Shown piece by piece: positions 29,367 to 36,212 of a stretch of 64,000 nucleotides of DNA (within the stretch, counting starts at the first letter, position 1; each line of letters opens with the position of its first letter). The translations under genes and the position numbers were made by a program. Where the stretch lies: contig NZ_JARYGZ010000002.1 of NCBI RefSeq assembly GCF_029906645.1, positions 434,001-498,000 on the forward strand, given 5' to 3'. Under the pieces are notes generated by a model. It ran no database searches, was not told the DNA's origin, and worked only from the letters and a program-made list of their open reading frames with translations. The DNA is from Sphingomonas oryzagri (GTDB lineage Bacteria > Pseudomonadota > Alphaproteobacteria > Sphingomonadales > Sphingomonadaceae).

Positions 29367-29392
29367 CTGTATCTCCATAGACAGCAAATGCC

Positions 29393-29421
29393 ATCATACG
29401 CGATGCTTTTGCCGTTGACAA
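29393..29421 (-). promoter_or_regulatory. Leftward promoter for the DUF6471/membrane protein pair
   Basis: TTGTCA and TATGAT, separated by exactly 17 bp, on the minus strand. Each differs from the sigma-70 consensus by one base. Its -35 box overlaps that of the rightward promoter. Confidence 0.7.
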
Positions 29422-29443
29422 CGATACGTCATGCCATCATATG
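29415..29443 (+). promoter_or_regulatory. Rightward promoter for the transposase
   Basis: A consensus TTGACA followed after 17 bp by the weak -10 CATATG. The shared -35 region with the leftward promoter means the two compete for polymerase, which could keep transposase levels low. The -10 box includes ATG 29441, so translation must begin further downstream. Confidence 0.6.
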
Positions 29444-29470
29444 AAGTGCATAAGCACTGGAAATGATGAC

Positions 29471-30430
29471 ATGCAGCACTTCCTTCTCTCCGCCGCCGCC
29501 CGCTCGATCAGCCTCAAGGCTGTTTTCAAGATGGGCGAGGACAAGGCGTATGAGACGTTCTGCCAGCTTCGTTGGCCGGAGACGGAAGGCGAGGCGGTTT
29601 GCCCGTCGTGCGGCTGCACCGAAGTTTACAACATCACGACCCGCCGCCGCTTCAAGTGCGTTGCCTGTCACAAGCAGTTCAGCGTCACCAGCGGCACGAT
29701 CTTTGCCAGCCGGAAACTCTCGTTCACCGATCTGCTCGCTGCCATTGTGATCTTCGTGAACGGCGCCAAGGGCGTCTCTGCCCTGCAGGTCAGCCGCGAT
29801 CTGGACGTGCAGTATAAGACGGCGTTCGTCCTCTCTCACAAGCTGCGCGAGGCGATGGCCCGCGAGCAGGCGGAAGCGGGCAAGTTGACTGGCGTGGTCG
29901 AGACGGACGGCGCCTATTTCGGCGGGTACGTGAAGCCCGCGAACCGCAAGGCCGATCGCAAGGACCGTCGCTTCCTCGTCAACCAGAACGGCAAGCGCCA
30001 GTCCGTCATCGTCATGCGCGAGCGTGGCGGCGACACCCTGACCTTCGTGGGCAAGAGCGAGGCCGCTGGCGTTGCCCTGGTGCGCCAGCACGTTGAGGCG
30101 GGCGCCGTGGTCCATGCGGACGAGGCTTCGCATTGGGATGCCCTGCACGGCGCTTTCGACGCGCGCCGGATCAATCATAGCGAGGCTTACAGCACGGCCG
30201 ACGCCTGCACCAATCAGGCGGAGTCGTTCTTCTCCCGCCTGCGTCGCGCTGAGATCGGTACGCACCACCACGTCGCGGGTCCGTATCTCGCTGCCTATGC
30301 TACCGAAATGGCTTGGCGCGAGGATAACCGCCGCGTGTCGAATGGCGGGCAGGCCGCGATGGTGGCGGAAGCCGCTATGGCTGCTCCGCAGTCGCGGGCT
30401 TGGGCGGGGTATTGGCAGCGCGAAGCGTGA
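29471..30430 (+). CDS. IS1595-family transposase
   Basis: A 319-residue transposase that cuts and inserts the element. The N-terminus MQHFLLSAAARSISLK leads into a zinc ribbon (CPSCGC ... CVACHKQF), then the ISXO2-like core. The acidic residues are visible in VETDGAYFGGY, VHADEASHWD and NQAESFFSRLRR. ATG 29471 is chosen over ATG 29441 because the latter lies within the promoter -10 box and because IS1595 transposases usually begin with a QHFLLS-type sequence. The gene is full length with no frameshift, so it is probably active. It is the only gene of the element, apart from a small HTH gene, read on the plus strand. Confidence 0.95.
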   Translation: MQHFLLSAAARSISLKAVFKMGEDKAYETFCQLRWPETEGEAVCPSCGCTEVYNITTRRRFKCVACHKQFSVTSGTIFASRKLSFTDLLAAIVIFVNGAKGVSALQVSRDLDVQYKTAFVLSHKLREAMAREQAEAGKLTGVVETDGAYFGGYVKPANRKADRKDRRFLVNQNGKRQSVIVMRERGGDTLTFVGKSEAAGVALVRQHVEAGAVVHADEASHWDALHGAFDARRINHSEAYSTADACTNQAESFFSRLRRAEIGTHHHVAGPYLAAYATEMAWREDNRRVSNGGQAAMVAEAAMAAPQSRAWAGYWQREA

Positions 30431-30487
30431 ACAGTGGTGGAACGCCAAGAGGCCGACGCCGACATAAGGAATCCCTTATATGGCTGT

Positions 30488-30597
30488 GCGGATAAAATGG
30501 CCTCAAAAATCGCCTACGGAGGCCGTACAGCGCGATTAACTATCCCAGGGGTGTCACACCCTATCCGCAATCAAAAATCGACTCAGGAGGCGATTTT
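30488..30597. other. Structured intergenic stretch inside the element
   Basis: No convincing protein is encoded between the transposase stop (30430) and the terminator at 30639. Nested complementary segments occur: GCGGATA (30488-30494) with TATCCGC (30562-30568), enclosing GGCCT/AGGCC (30499-30503, 30520-30524) and the tight hairpin GGGTG-TCA-CACCC (30549-30561). AAAATCGCCT (30506-30515) also pairs with AGGCGATTTT (30588-30597). The alternatives are mutually exclusive in part, as in a switch or a small RNA. A repeat with a DNA-binding function is equally possible. Confidence 0.4.
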
Positions 30598-30638
30598 GGC
30601 GGAATCAACTTGCAACTGACTCTAAAAGCACGCAAAAC

Positions 30639-30670
30639 AAAACCCGTGACGTTGGCGCGTCACGGGTTTT
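30639..30670. terminator. Bidirectional rho-independent terminator
   Basis: A 13-bp perfect stem, AAAACCCGTGACG with CGTCACGGGTTTT, around a 6-base loop. The stem itself gives a T-run in either direction. It ends transcription from the transposase side. Confidence 0.8.
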
Positions 30671-30789
30671 GCGTTTGGATGATAACCGCGATAGGGCGCG
30701 GTTGAATTTGCTGCAGCGACGCCATTTCTGGGCGTCAAAGCCGGGAATGTCAACTGCGTTCTATCGCCTTGCACTAAGGCATAGAACAC

Positions 30790-30981
30790 ATGGATCGTAA
30801 GAGTTCCCCTCCGATCAGCCCGGAAATGGCTGCCCATATCCGCTTCCTCATTAAGGATCGCGGTCTTTTTCAGCATCAAGCCGCAGCGCTCTGCGGCGTG
30901 AATCAGGGTCGCGTATCAGAAGTGATGCGCGGCTATCGCCATCCGGACGTGCCGCCTGCTCAGGGGGCGTTTCCGTTCTGA
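30790..30981 (+). CDS. Passenger gene: small helix-turn-helix protein
   Basis: A 63-residue protein with a single DNA-binding motif: PISPEMAAHIRFLIKDRG, then LFQHQAAALCGVNQGRVSEVMRG, a homeodomain/XRE-like HTH. Small proteins of this kind are widespread in proteobacteria and on mobile elements. It probably regulates the element's genes; the target is unknown. A hairpin follows 26 bp after the stop. Confidence 0.7.
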   Translation: MDRKSSPPISPEMAAHIRFLIKDRGLFQHQAAALCGVNQGRVSEVMRGYRHPDVPPAQGAFPF

Positions 30982-31006
30982 GGCTGGATCGAGTCTAGGC
31001 GTTTGA

Positions 31007-31032
31007 GGGTGGAGGCTCAGGAGCCTCCACCC
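31007..31032. terminator. Hairpin between convergent passenger genes
   Basis: GGGTGGAGGCT and AGCCTCCACCC form an 11-bp perfect stem with a CAGG loop, between the HTH gene and the stop of the 50-residue gene on the other strand. A shared terminator is likely, although only TGTTAT follows on the plus strand. Confidence 0.65.
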
Positions 31033-31034
31033 TG

Positions 31035-31187
31035 TTATGCCGCGACGGACTCTCTTGGTAATGTCGAATAAAGGCGACGTGCGACTTTCTGCACCGTAGC
31101 CTCATCCGGTGACTTGCCCAACTGCTTAGAAAGCACATTTCGAGCGACCTCTTCGGCTCCTGCCTTAGCTTTCTGCTGCCTGGTCAT
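31035..31187 (-). CDS. Passenger gene: 50-residue basic protein
   Basis: A short frame from ATG 31187 to TAA 31035 with an AAGGAG ribosome-binding site 8 bases upstream that overlaps the stop of the previous gene. The product (MTRQQKAKAGAEEVARN at the start, ending LPRESVAA) is basic and predicted helical with no Cys or membrane segment. I know no family. The tight coupling to the two genes before it supports its being real. Confidence 0.6.
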   Translation of the reverse strand: MTRQQKAKAGAEEVARNVLSKQLGKSPDEATVQKVARRLYSTLPRESVAA

Positions 31188-31197
31188 TTTCGACTCC

Positions 31198-31494
31198 TTA
31201 GTTGATATCGTCCCAAACTCGTTCGAGAATGAGATTTGTGAAATATTTAGGCCAATATTGTTGTTTGAGTTTTTTCTGACTTAAGAACGTCTGCAGGTTT
31301 TTGTTTACCTCGACAACGCCGACCAACGACTTAGCCACGTCATCATGACGAACGATCGCGCCAGCAGGAAAGTTGCCTTTTAGGTAATCCAGTAGCTCCT
31401 TGGCGGACGCCTCAAACACGGCGCGATTGTTGTTAAAATATGTGATGAGGCCGGCCTTCTCAAGCCGCTGCTCCTCTTGCTGAGTAAGCGCCAT
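31198..31494 (-). CDS. Passenger gene: 98-residue protein of unknown function
   Basis: ATG 31494 overlaps the stop of the upstream gene as TAATG. The product is helical and soluble, with ALTQQEEQRLEKAGLI at the N-terminus and an aromatic C-terminal stretch (QYWPKYFTNLILERVW). It has no cysteine and no recognisable motif. The base composition is noticeably more AT-rich than the chromosome. It is the middle gene of a three-gene minus-strand unit with a membrane protein and a 50-residue protein. Confidence 0.65.
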   Translation of the reverse strand: MALTQQEEQRLEKAGLITYFNNNRAVFEASAKELLDYLKGNFPAGAIVRHDDVAKSLVGVVEVNKNLQTFLSQKKLKQQYWPKYFTNLILERVWDDIN

Positions 31495-31856
31495 TAGTCG
31501 ATATCCCCAACCGTCAGCATGCCCAATGCGGCGATCAGAGCGAGGGCTACGACGAGAAGCCCTCCCGCTATAGCGGCCGCCCATGCCATTTCAAAAATTT
31601 CTGCGCCCAGCGCGGTTAGCGCCGAAAATAGGCAAGCGTAAAAGACTGAGAACGCAAACCACGCCCGCCGCCGGTAAACGGGTCTGACGTCTGATTGATC
31701 TGCGGAATTTCCGTAACTGTCATAGCTGGTGGCGGTGTTCCCAAGGAACACCAGAGTTAGTCCGCCAAGCGCTGTCGCTGCGGCGAGAATGTCAGGCGCC
31801 GACTCTACCAGCTTCACCTTGCCCCTCCGTTTGCCCCAATCCGAAGCGTGATTCAT
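31494..31856 (-). CDS. Passenger gene: small integral membrane protein
   Basis: A 120-residue protein with about three membrane segments: ILAAATALGGLTLVFLG, AWFAFSVFYACLFSALTALG and AAAIAGGLLVVALALIAALG. A charged N-terminus (GKRRGKVK) precedes the first. It is the first gene of the three-gene unit, 42 bp beyond the stop of the 157-residue gene, and may be transcribed with it. The function is unknown; a membrane protein coupled to a small soluble partner would fit, among other things, an immunity, toxin or stress module. Confidence 0.65.
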   Translation of the reverse strand: MNHASDWGKRRGKVKLVESAPDILAAATALGGLTLVFLGNTATSYDSYGNSADQSDVRPVYRRRAWFAFSVFYACLFSALTALGAEIFEMAWAAAIAGGLLVVALALIAALGMLTVGDID

Positions 31857-31898
31857 TTGGGAACGACAGGCAAGAGATACATCGCCGACTTAGACCAT

Positions 31899-32372
31899 TT
31901 AGGATGCCAACCACCACCGCAGCATTCCGCTCGGATCGTCCTTCTCCGACCGCACATGCCCGTTCTGGCGGAGCTTCAAGAGGCTATGCCCTGTCCGCTT
32001 GTGGATGAGCCGCAGCGCCCGCTTGTCGGTCGGGTCCATCGCCCGATCGGCCATAATCGCCAGCGTCAATTCGTGCGTGGTGAGGCCGTGCGGGGCTTGG
32101 CGTAGCTGCCCGAGGAAGAACCGGGCCATTTCGCCCCGGAACGCCGCGTAGGCGGGCGGGATGCGGTTCTGAGGTAGCGCCTCAACATCCATGTCCGGAT
32201 CGAACAGCCGCAGCGTGGTTTCGAGCGCGCGTAAGTCTGCCACCTTCTGCGCGGTCTGCTGCTGTAGGGCCTGTATCTCTGCCACCAACGACGCTCGCTT
32301 GCGGATCAATCCGGCCTTGGTCTGGTCGTAGCCGTCGCCGGTTTCGGTGAGGTGTTTGGTGATGTCCTTCAT
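31899..32372 (-). CDS. Passenger gene: coiled-coil/winged-helix-like protein
   Basis: A 157-residue protein. Residues about 15-55 form a coiled coil (KRASLVAEIQALQQQTAQK). The C-terminal half reads like a winged helix: LRQAPHGLTTHELTLAIMA, then LIHKRTGHSLLKLRQNGHVRSEKD, ending RWWLAS. A DNA-binding role is likely from that layout, and the family is common in alphaproteobacterial accessory DNA. It lies next to the right end of the element and is the first gene read leftward from it. No clear ribosome-binding site was seen at ATG 32372. Confidence 0.7.
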   Translation of the reverse strand: MKDITKHLTETGDGYDQTKAGLIRKRASLVAEIQALQQQTAQKVADLRALETTLRLFDPDMDVEALPQNRIPPAYAAFRGEMARFFLGQLRQAPHGLTTHELTLAIMADRAMDPTDKRALRLIHKRTGHSLLKLRQNGHVRSEKDDPSGMLRWWLAS

Positions 32373-32415
32373 ACGATGACACTACGCATCGCAGGCGATT
32401 ACGTCTGTACGCGTG

Positions 32416-32440
32416 TTGGTGCATCTGCTACATAATACCG
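32416..32440 (-). repeat. Right terminal inverted repeat of the element
   Basis: Read from 32440 inward it gives CGGTATTATGTAGCA then GATGCACCAA, matching the left end at 23 of 25 positions. Confidence 0.92.
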
Positions 32441-32448
32441 GATGAGGC
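32441..32448. repeat. Target site duplication, right copy
   Basis: GATGAGGC, identical to 28300-28307. Confidence 0.92.
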
Positions 32449-33382
32449 GGAGACCGGCGTTCCGGTGAAGGCGGTGGTGCTGCATGATGCCGAGGACATC
32501 GTCCATGCCGACGAACTGACCGTCTACGATGCGCTGATCGAGCGGTTCGCGCTGGTGCAGATACCGGTCCATGCCGTGCCGGTGCGCGGCTTCGGGCGCT
32601 GGGCGGAACTCGTGTCCGGTCATTATTGCGGAGAGTTCGCCGAGGCGCACGGCAAGCAGGTGGTGGTGCGCGAGGCGGTCGGCGCGGCGGTGCCCTCCGC
32701 CGGGGTCGGCTGCGCGATTGGAAGAAACTGGCTGGAGCGCATCGCCGAGCGTGGCCGCGGCCCGTTCGATCCGGACAGCCTCACCGAGGATTACGAGCTG
32801 GGCCTGCGGATCGGCGCGATGGGCGGTCGCGGTGCCTTCGTGCGCCTGCCGGCAGGCGATAAGGCCGGGCTGGTCGCGGTGCACGCATGCTTCCCGCACA
32901 GCCTCATGGCATCGGTGCGACAGAAATCCCGCTGGATCACGGGCATCTCGCTCGCCGGGTGGGATCGGCTGGGATGGCAAGGTGGTCTCGCCGAGCGCTG
33001 GATGCGATTGCGCGACCGGCGCGCGCTGCTCGCCGCGCTGGTGCTGGCGGCGGCCTATGCGGCGTTGCCGGTGTGGGGCGTCGCTTCGGCCGCGTCATGG
33101 TTCGCCGGCCAGCCGGTGGATGTGACCATCCCGCCCCCGCTGGTAATCGCCAATCTCGCCCTGCTGGGGTGGCGGGTCGCGATGCGTATGGCGATCACGG
33201 CGCGCGCCTACGGCTGGCGCATGGCCCTGCTGACGCCGGTGCATCTGGTGATCGGCAATGTCGTGGCGATGATGGCGGCATGGCGCGCGCTTGGTCTTTA
33301 TGCCGGACTGGTCCGCCACGGCCTGCTGCGCTGGGACAAAACGGCGCACGTGTTTCCCGCCACCGGGCCGGCTGCCCCTTGA
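32449..33382 (+). pseudogene. Glycosyltransferase (NfrB-type GT2), C-terminal part, split by insertion
   Basis: This is the remainder of the gene begun at 27844. It carries the GT2 catalytic motifs: VVLHDAEDIVH (acidic metal-binding motif), TEDYELGLR and RQKSRWITG (QxxRW type). Two to three membrane segments follow (ALLAALVLAAAYAALPVWGVA and others). The half has no proper start of its own; a GTG at 32465 exists but would leave an incomplete fold. Its stop overlaps the TTG start of the barrel gene. Without the N-terminal half the enzyme should be inactive, and the upstream insertion may also cut transcription of the barrel gene. Confidence 0.9.
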
Positions 33383-34437
33383 GCGGATCGCTGGCCCGCG
33401 CCGCGCCGGTCCGCTTCCTGATCGGGGTGGGGTTGGTGTGGACGATGGGACGCGGTCTCGCGGTGGTCGGCTGGAGCGCGCCGTCGCCTGCGTCTCCGAC
33501 GGCAGCACCGACCCGGTCGAATCGTTCGCCGCCGGTGCCGCCCTTGCTGGCCGAGAGGGCGATGCCGTCTGGCCGGCAGACGATCGGGCCGCTGGGGCTG
33601 TTGCGGCTGGCATCGTTCGATCCGCAGCGCATTCCGTCGCGGGGCCTAGTGCGAACCTCGCCCCGACCGCTGGGCTGGCCTGACGACGACCGCTATGGCG
33701 CAACGCAATCGCTGATACCGACGGCCTATGGGGGCGGTTCGGCGGAGGTCTACCGGCGATCGAGCGGCCTTGCCGAGACCGCCGTCAGCGCTGGACAGCC
33801 GGCGAACACGCGCTGGTCGGGATCGGCCTGGGCGTTGTTGCGTGGCGGCGGGCGCGCCACCGCGCTTTCACCGGGGCAGGTCGGCGGCGGGCAGGCCGGC
33901 GCGCGCATCCTCTATCGGATCGACCGGCATCTCTCGGCGGCGGCCCGGATTTCCACCGCGATCGGCGGCGCGCGACAGACCGAGGCGGCGCTGGGGATCG
34001 ACTGGAAGCCGGTCGATGCGCTGCCCGTCCACCTGATGGCGGAACGGCGCATCGCGATCGATCGGGGCGGGCGCAACGCCTGGACACTGGGCGCGGCCGG
34101 GGGCGTGTATGACGTCCATGTCGCGACAGGCTGGCGGCTTGATGCCTATGGCGAGGCCGGTGTGGTCGGCGTGCATCGACGGGATCTCTACGCCGACGGC
34201 GCGGCACGGATCGCGCGGGCGATCGATATGGGCGGGGGCACGTCGCTGGCGATCGGTGGAGGCCTGTGGGCCGCCGCCCAGCCTGGCGCCTCCCGGCTCG
34301 ACATCGGGCCGTCGGTCGTGCTGCGCCTGCCCGTCGAGCATCGCGCCGTCGCCGTTGCGCTCGACTGGCGCGAGCGGGTGCTGGGCCATGCCCGGCCCGG
34401 ATCGGGGCTGGCGCTCACCATAGCCTCCGACTTCTAA
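33379..34437 (+). CDS. Outer-membrane barrel protein, NfrA C-terminal-like
   Basis: A 352-residue exported protein. TTG 33379 overlaps the glycosyltransferase stop and gives a signal-like N-terminus (FLIGVGLVWTMGRGLAVVG). After a proline/serine-rich linker, the rest is a run of amphipathic beta strands with glycine-rich turns, ending ALTIASDF with the terminal Phe typical of barrels. The pairing with an NfrB-type gene matches the C-terminal domain of phage N4 adsorption protein A, but the tetratricopeptide part of E. coli NfrA is absent. It would export or anchor the glycan made by the enzyme now split. No strong ribosome-binding site is visible, so translation probably depended on coupling. 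Confidence 0.72.
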   Translation: MSGSLARAAPVRFLIGVGLVWTMGRGLAVVGWSAPSPASPTAAPTRSNRSPPVPPLLAERAMPSGRQTIGPLGLLRLASFDPQRIPSRGLVRTSPRPLGWPDDDRYGATQSLIPTAYGGGSAEVYRRSSGLAETAVSAGQPANTRWSGSAWALLRGGGRATALSPGQVGGGQAGARILYRIDRHLSAAARISTAIGGARQTEAALGIDWKPVDALPVHLMAERRIAIDRGGRNAWTLGAAGGVYDVHVATGWRLDAYGEAGVVGVHRRDLYADGAARIARAIDMGGGTSLAIGGGLWAAAQPGASRLDIGPSVVLRLPVEHRAVAVALDWRERVLGHARPGSGLALTIASDF

Positions 34438-34482
34438 CGGTCGCGTCTGGCTCTGGGCGCCTCGATCGGTTAGCCCTGTCCC

Positions 34483-35397
34483 ATGCACATCTACCTGCCC
34501 ATCGCCGGTCTTTCGGTGAACATGCTGGTGATCGTGCTGCTCGGCGCCGGCGTCGGCCTGCTGTCGGGCATGTTCGGGGTCGGCGGCGGTTTTCTGACGA
34601 CGCCGCTGCTGATCTTCTACGGCATCCCGCCGACCGTCGCCGTTGCCTCCTCCGCCACGCAGATCACCGGCGCGAGCGTATCGGGCGTGCTCGCGCAGAT
34701 GCGGCGCGGCGGGGTCGATTTCCAGATGGGCGGCGTCATGGTCGCGGGCGGTATCGTCGGATCGGGGCTGGGCGCGCTACTGTTCCGGTTGCTGCAGCGG
34801 CTCGGCCAGATCGATACGGTGATCGCACTCGTCTATGTGCTGATGCTGGGTTCGATCGGCGGACTGATGGCACGGGAATCGATCGCGACCATTCTGGCGC
34901 AGCGGCAGGGGCGCAAGCCGGTACGCAAGCCGCGTCGCCACAATCCGCTGATAGCCGCCCTACCCGGCCGCTACCGCTTCTACCGGTCCGGTCTCTACAT
35001 CTCGCCGCTCGCGCCCTTCCTGCTCGGCGTTTTGACAGGCGTGCTCACCGTGAGCCTCGGCGTCGGCGGCGGCTTCGTGATGGTGCCGGCGATGATCTAC
35101 CTGCTCGGCATGGCGGCGCAGGTGGTGGTGGGCACCAGCCTGTTCCAGATCCTGTTCGTCACCGCTGCGACCACGCTCATCCACGCCGTCACCACCGAAG
35201 CGGTGGACCTCGTACTCGCCGTCCTGCTGCTGATCGGCTCGGCGACGGGCGCGCAGATCGGCAGCCGCTTCGCGATGACGATGAAGCCCGAATATCTCCG
35301 CCTGATGCTGGCGCTGATCGTGCTGGCGGTGGCGGTACGGATGGCGATCGGGCTGACCTGGCGGCCGGGCGAACTTTACAGCGTCGAGCTGGGATGA
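34483..35397 (+). CDS. TauE/SafE family sulfite/anion exporter
   Basis: A 304-residue inner-membrane transporter with about eight membrane segments in two related halves. The repeated signature appears as GMFGVGGGFLTTPLL near residue 30 and LGVGGGFVMVPAMIY near 200, both typical of TauE/SafE. Members export sulfite, sulfonates or related anions. Its stop overlaps the ATG of a TIGR02186 protein (GATGA), the usual partner. Confidence 0.92.
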   Translation: MHIYLPIAGLSVNMLVIVLLGAGVGLLSGMFGVGGGFLTTPLLIFYGIPPTVAVASSATQITGASVSGVLAQMRRGGVDFQMGGVMVAGGIVGSGLGALLFRLLQRLGQIDTVIALVYVLMLGSIGGLMARESIATILAQRQGRKPVRKPRRHNPLIAALPGRYRFYRSGLYISPLAPFLLGVLTGVLTVSLGVGGGFVMVPAMIYLLGMAAQVVVGTSLFQILFVTAATTLIHAVTTEAVDLVLAVLLLIGSATGAQIGSRFAMTMKPEYLRLMLALIVLAVAVRMAIGLTWRPGELYSVELG

Positions 35398-36143
35398 GGC
35401 GCCTCGCAGCGTTTGCGGCCCTCCTCTGCATGGGCGCGGCCAAGCCGGTGCTGGTGCCCGACGTGTCGGACAACGAGGTGCAGATCGTCTACAGCTTCAC
35501 CGGTGCGGAGCTGCTGCTGTTCGGCGCGATCCTCTATCCGCACGGCCGCCAGCCCGATCATCCGGCCGACATCGCGGTGGTGCTGAAAGGGCCGACCCAG
35601 TCGATCCTGGTGCGCGAGAAGCAGAAGGTCGCGGGGATGTGGCTGAACGCGGACAGCGCGCGCTTCCGTTCCGCCCCCAGCTTCTATGCGGTCGCCAGTT
35701 CGCGCCCGCTGGGCGAACTGATCGACGCGCGCACCGCCGCCATCTACGAACTGGGTCTCGACAGCCTGCAGATGTCGCCGGCATCGGGCGCGCCGCCGGC
35801 CGAACAGGCGCGGTTCGAGAACGGTCTCGTCGATCTCAAGCGGCGATCGGGCCTCTATGTGGAGGATGCGCACGGCGTCTCGATCCGCGACGGGGCGCTC
35901 TACCGCGCGCAGATCGCGATCCCCGCGCGCGTGCCGGTCGGCCGCTACGTCGCCGAGACCTTTCTGATTCAGGACGGCAAGGTGGTGGCCGGCGCGGTGC
36001 GTGAGGTCGATATCGGCAAGCAGGGATTCGAGCGCTTCGTGACGCTTGCCGCGCACCGCTGGCCGTTCACATACGGCCTCGTCGCGGTGGCGGTGTCGCT
36101 GGCCATCGGCTGGGGCGCGGGCGCGCTGTTTCGGCGCAATTAA
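35394..36143 (+). CDS. TIGR02186 family membrane protein
   Basis: A 249-residue protein with a signal peptide (LAAFAALLCMGAA), a large periplasmic beta-rich domain (VPDVSDNEVQIVYSFTGAELLLFGAI) and one C-terminal membrane anchor (YGLVAVAVSLAIGWGAGALF). It matches the TIGR02186 alphaproteobacterial family, which is nearly always encoded next to a TauE/SafE exporter. It presumably assists that transporter. ATG 35394 is coupled to the exporter stop. Confidence 0.9.
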   Translation: MRRLAAFAALLCMGAAKPVLVPDVSDNEVQIVYSFTGAELLLFGAILYPHGRQPDHPADIAVVLKGPTQSILVREKQKVAGMWLNADSARFRSAPSFYAVASSRPLGELIDARTAAIYELGLDSLQMSPASGAPPAEQARFENGLVDLKRRSGLYVEDAHGVSIRDGALYRAQIAIPARVPVGRYVAETFLIQDGKVVAGAVREVDIGKQGFERFVTLAAHRWPFTYGLVAVAVSLAIGWGAGALFRRN

Positions 36144-36212
36144 CCGCGTTCTCAGTCAATTCTTTACCCATGGCGCGCTAGGAGCGGCGGCTCAGGGGAA
36201 AGGAATGCGCAC

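Larger units (their letters stand above)
28308..32440. mobile_element. IS1595-family insertion element with passenger genes, 4,133 bp
   Basis: Terminal inverted repeats begin CGGTATTATGTAGCA at both ends, with 23 of 25 bases matching, and the element is flanked by the 8-bp repeat GATGAGGC. The transposase at 29471-30430 is of IS1595 type (N-terminal zinc ribbon, DDE-like core). Classic IS1595 elements are about 1 kb, but I recall the ISNha5 subgroup as several kilobases long, carrying passenger genes, with ends starting CGG and 8-bp duplications. This element fits that subgroup. It carries seven other likely genes, all but one on the minus strand. Its base composition is visibly less GC-rich than the flanks. 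The near-perfect ends, intact target repeats and clean host reading frame point to a recent insertion. Confidence 0.93.

Noticed and set aside
30622-30879. Minus-strand frame across the terminator and the small HTH gene
   Set aside because: It reads through a strong bidirectional terminator hairpin and is antisense to a recognisable HTH protein.
32465-33382. C-terminal glycosyltransferase half as an independent gene
   Set aside because: It lacks the N-terminal part of the GT-A fold and joins in frame with 27844-28307 across a clear insertion.
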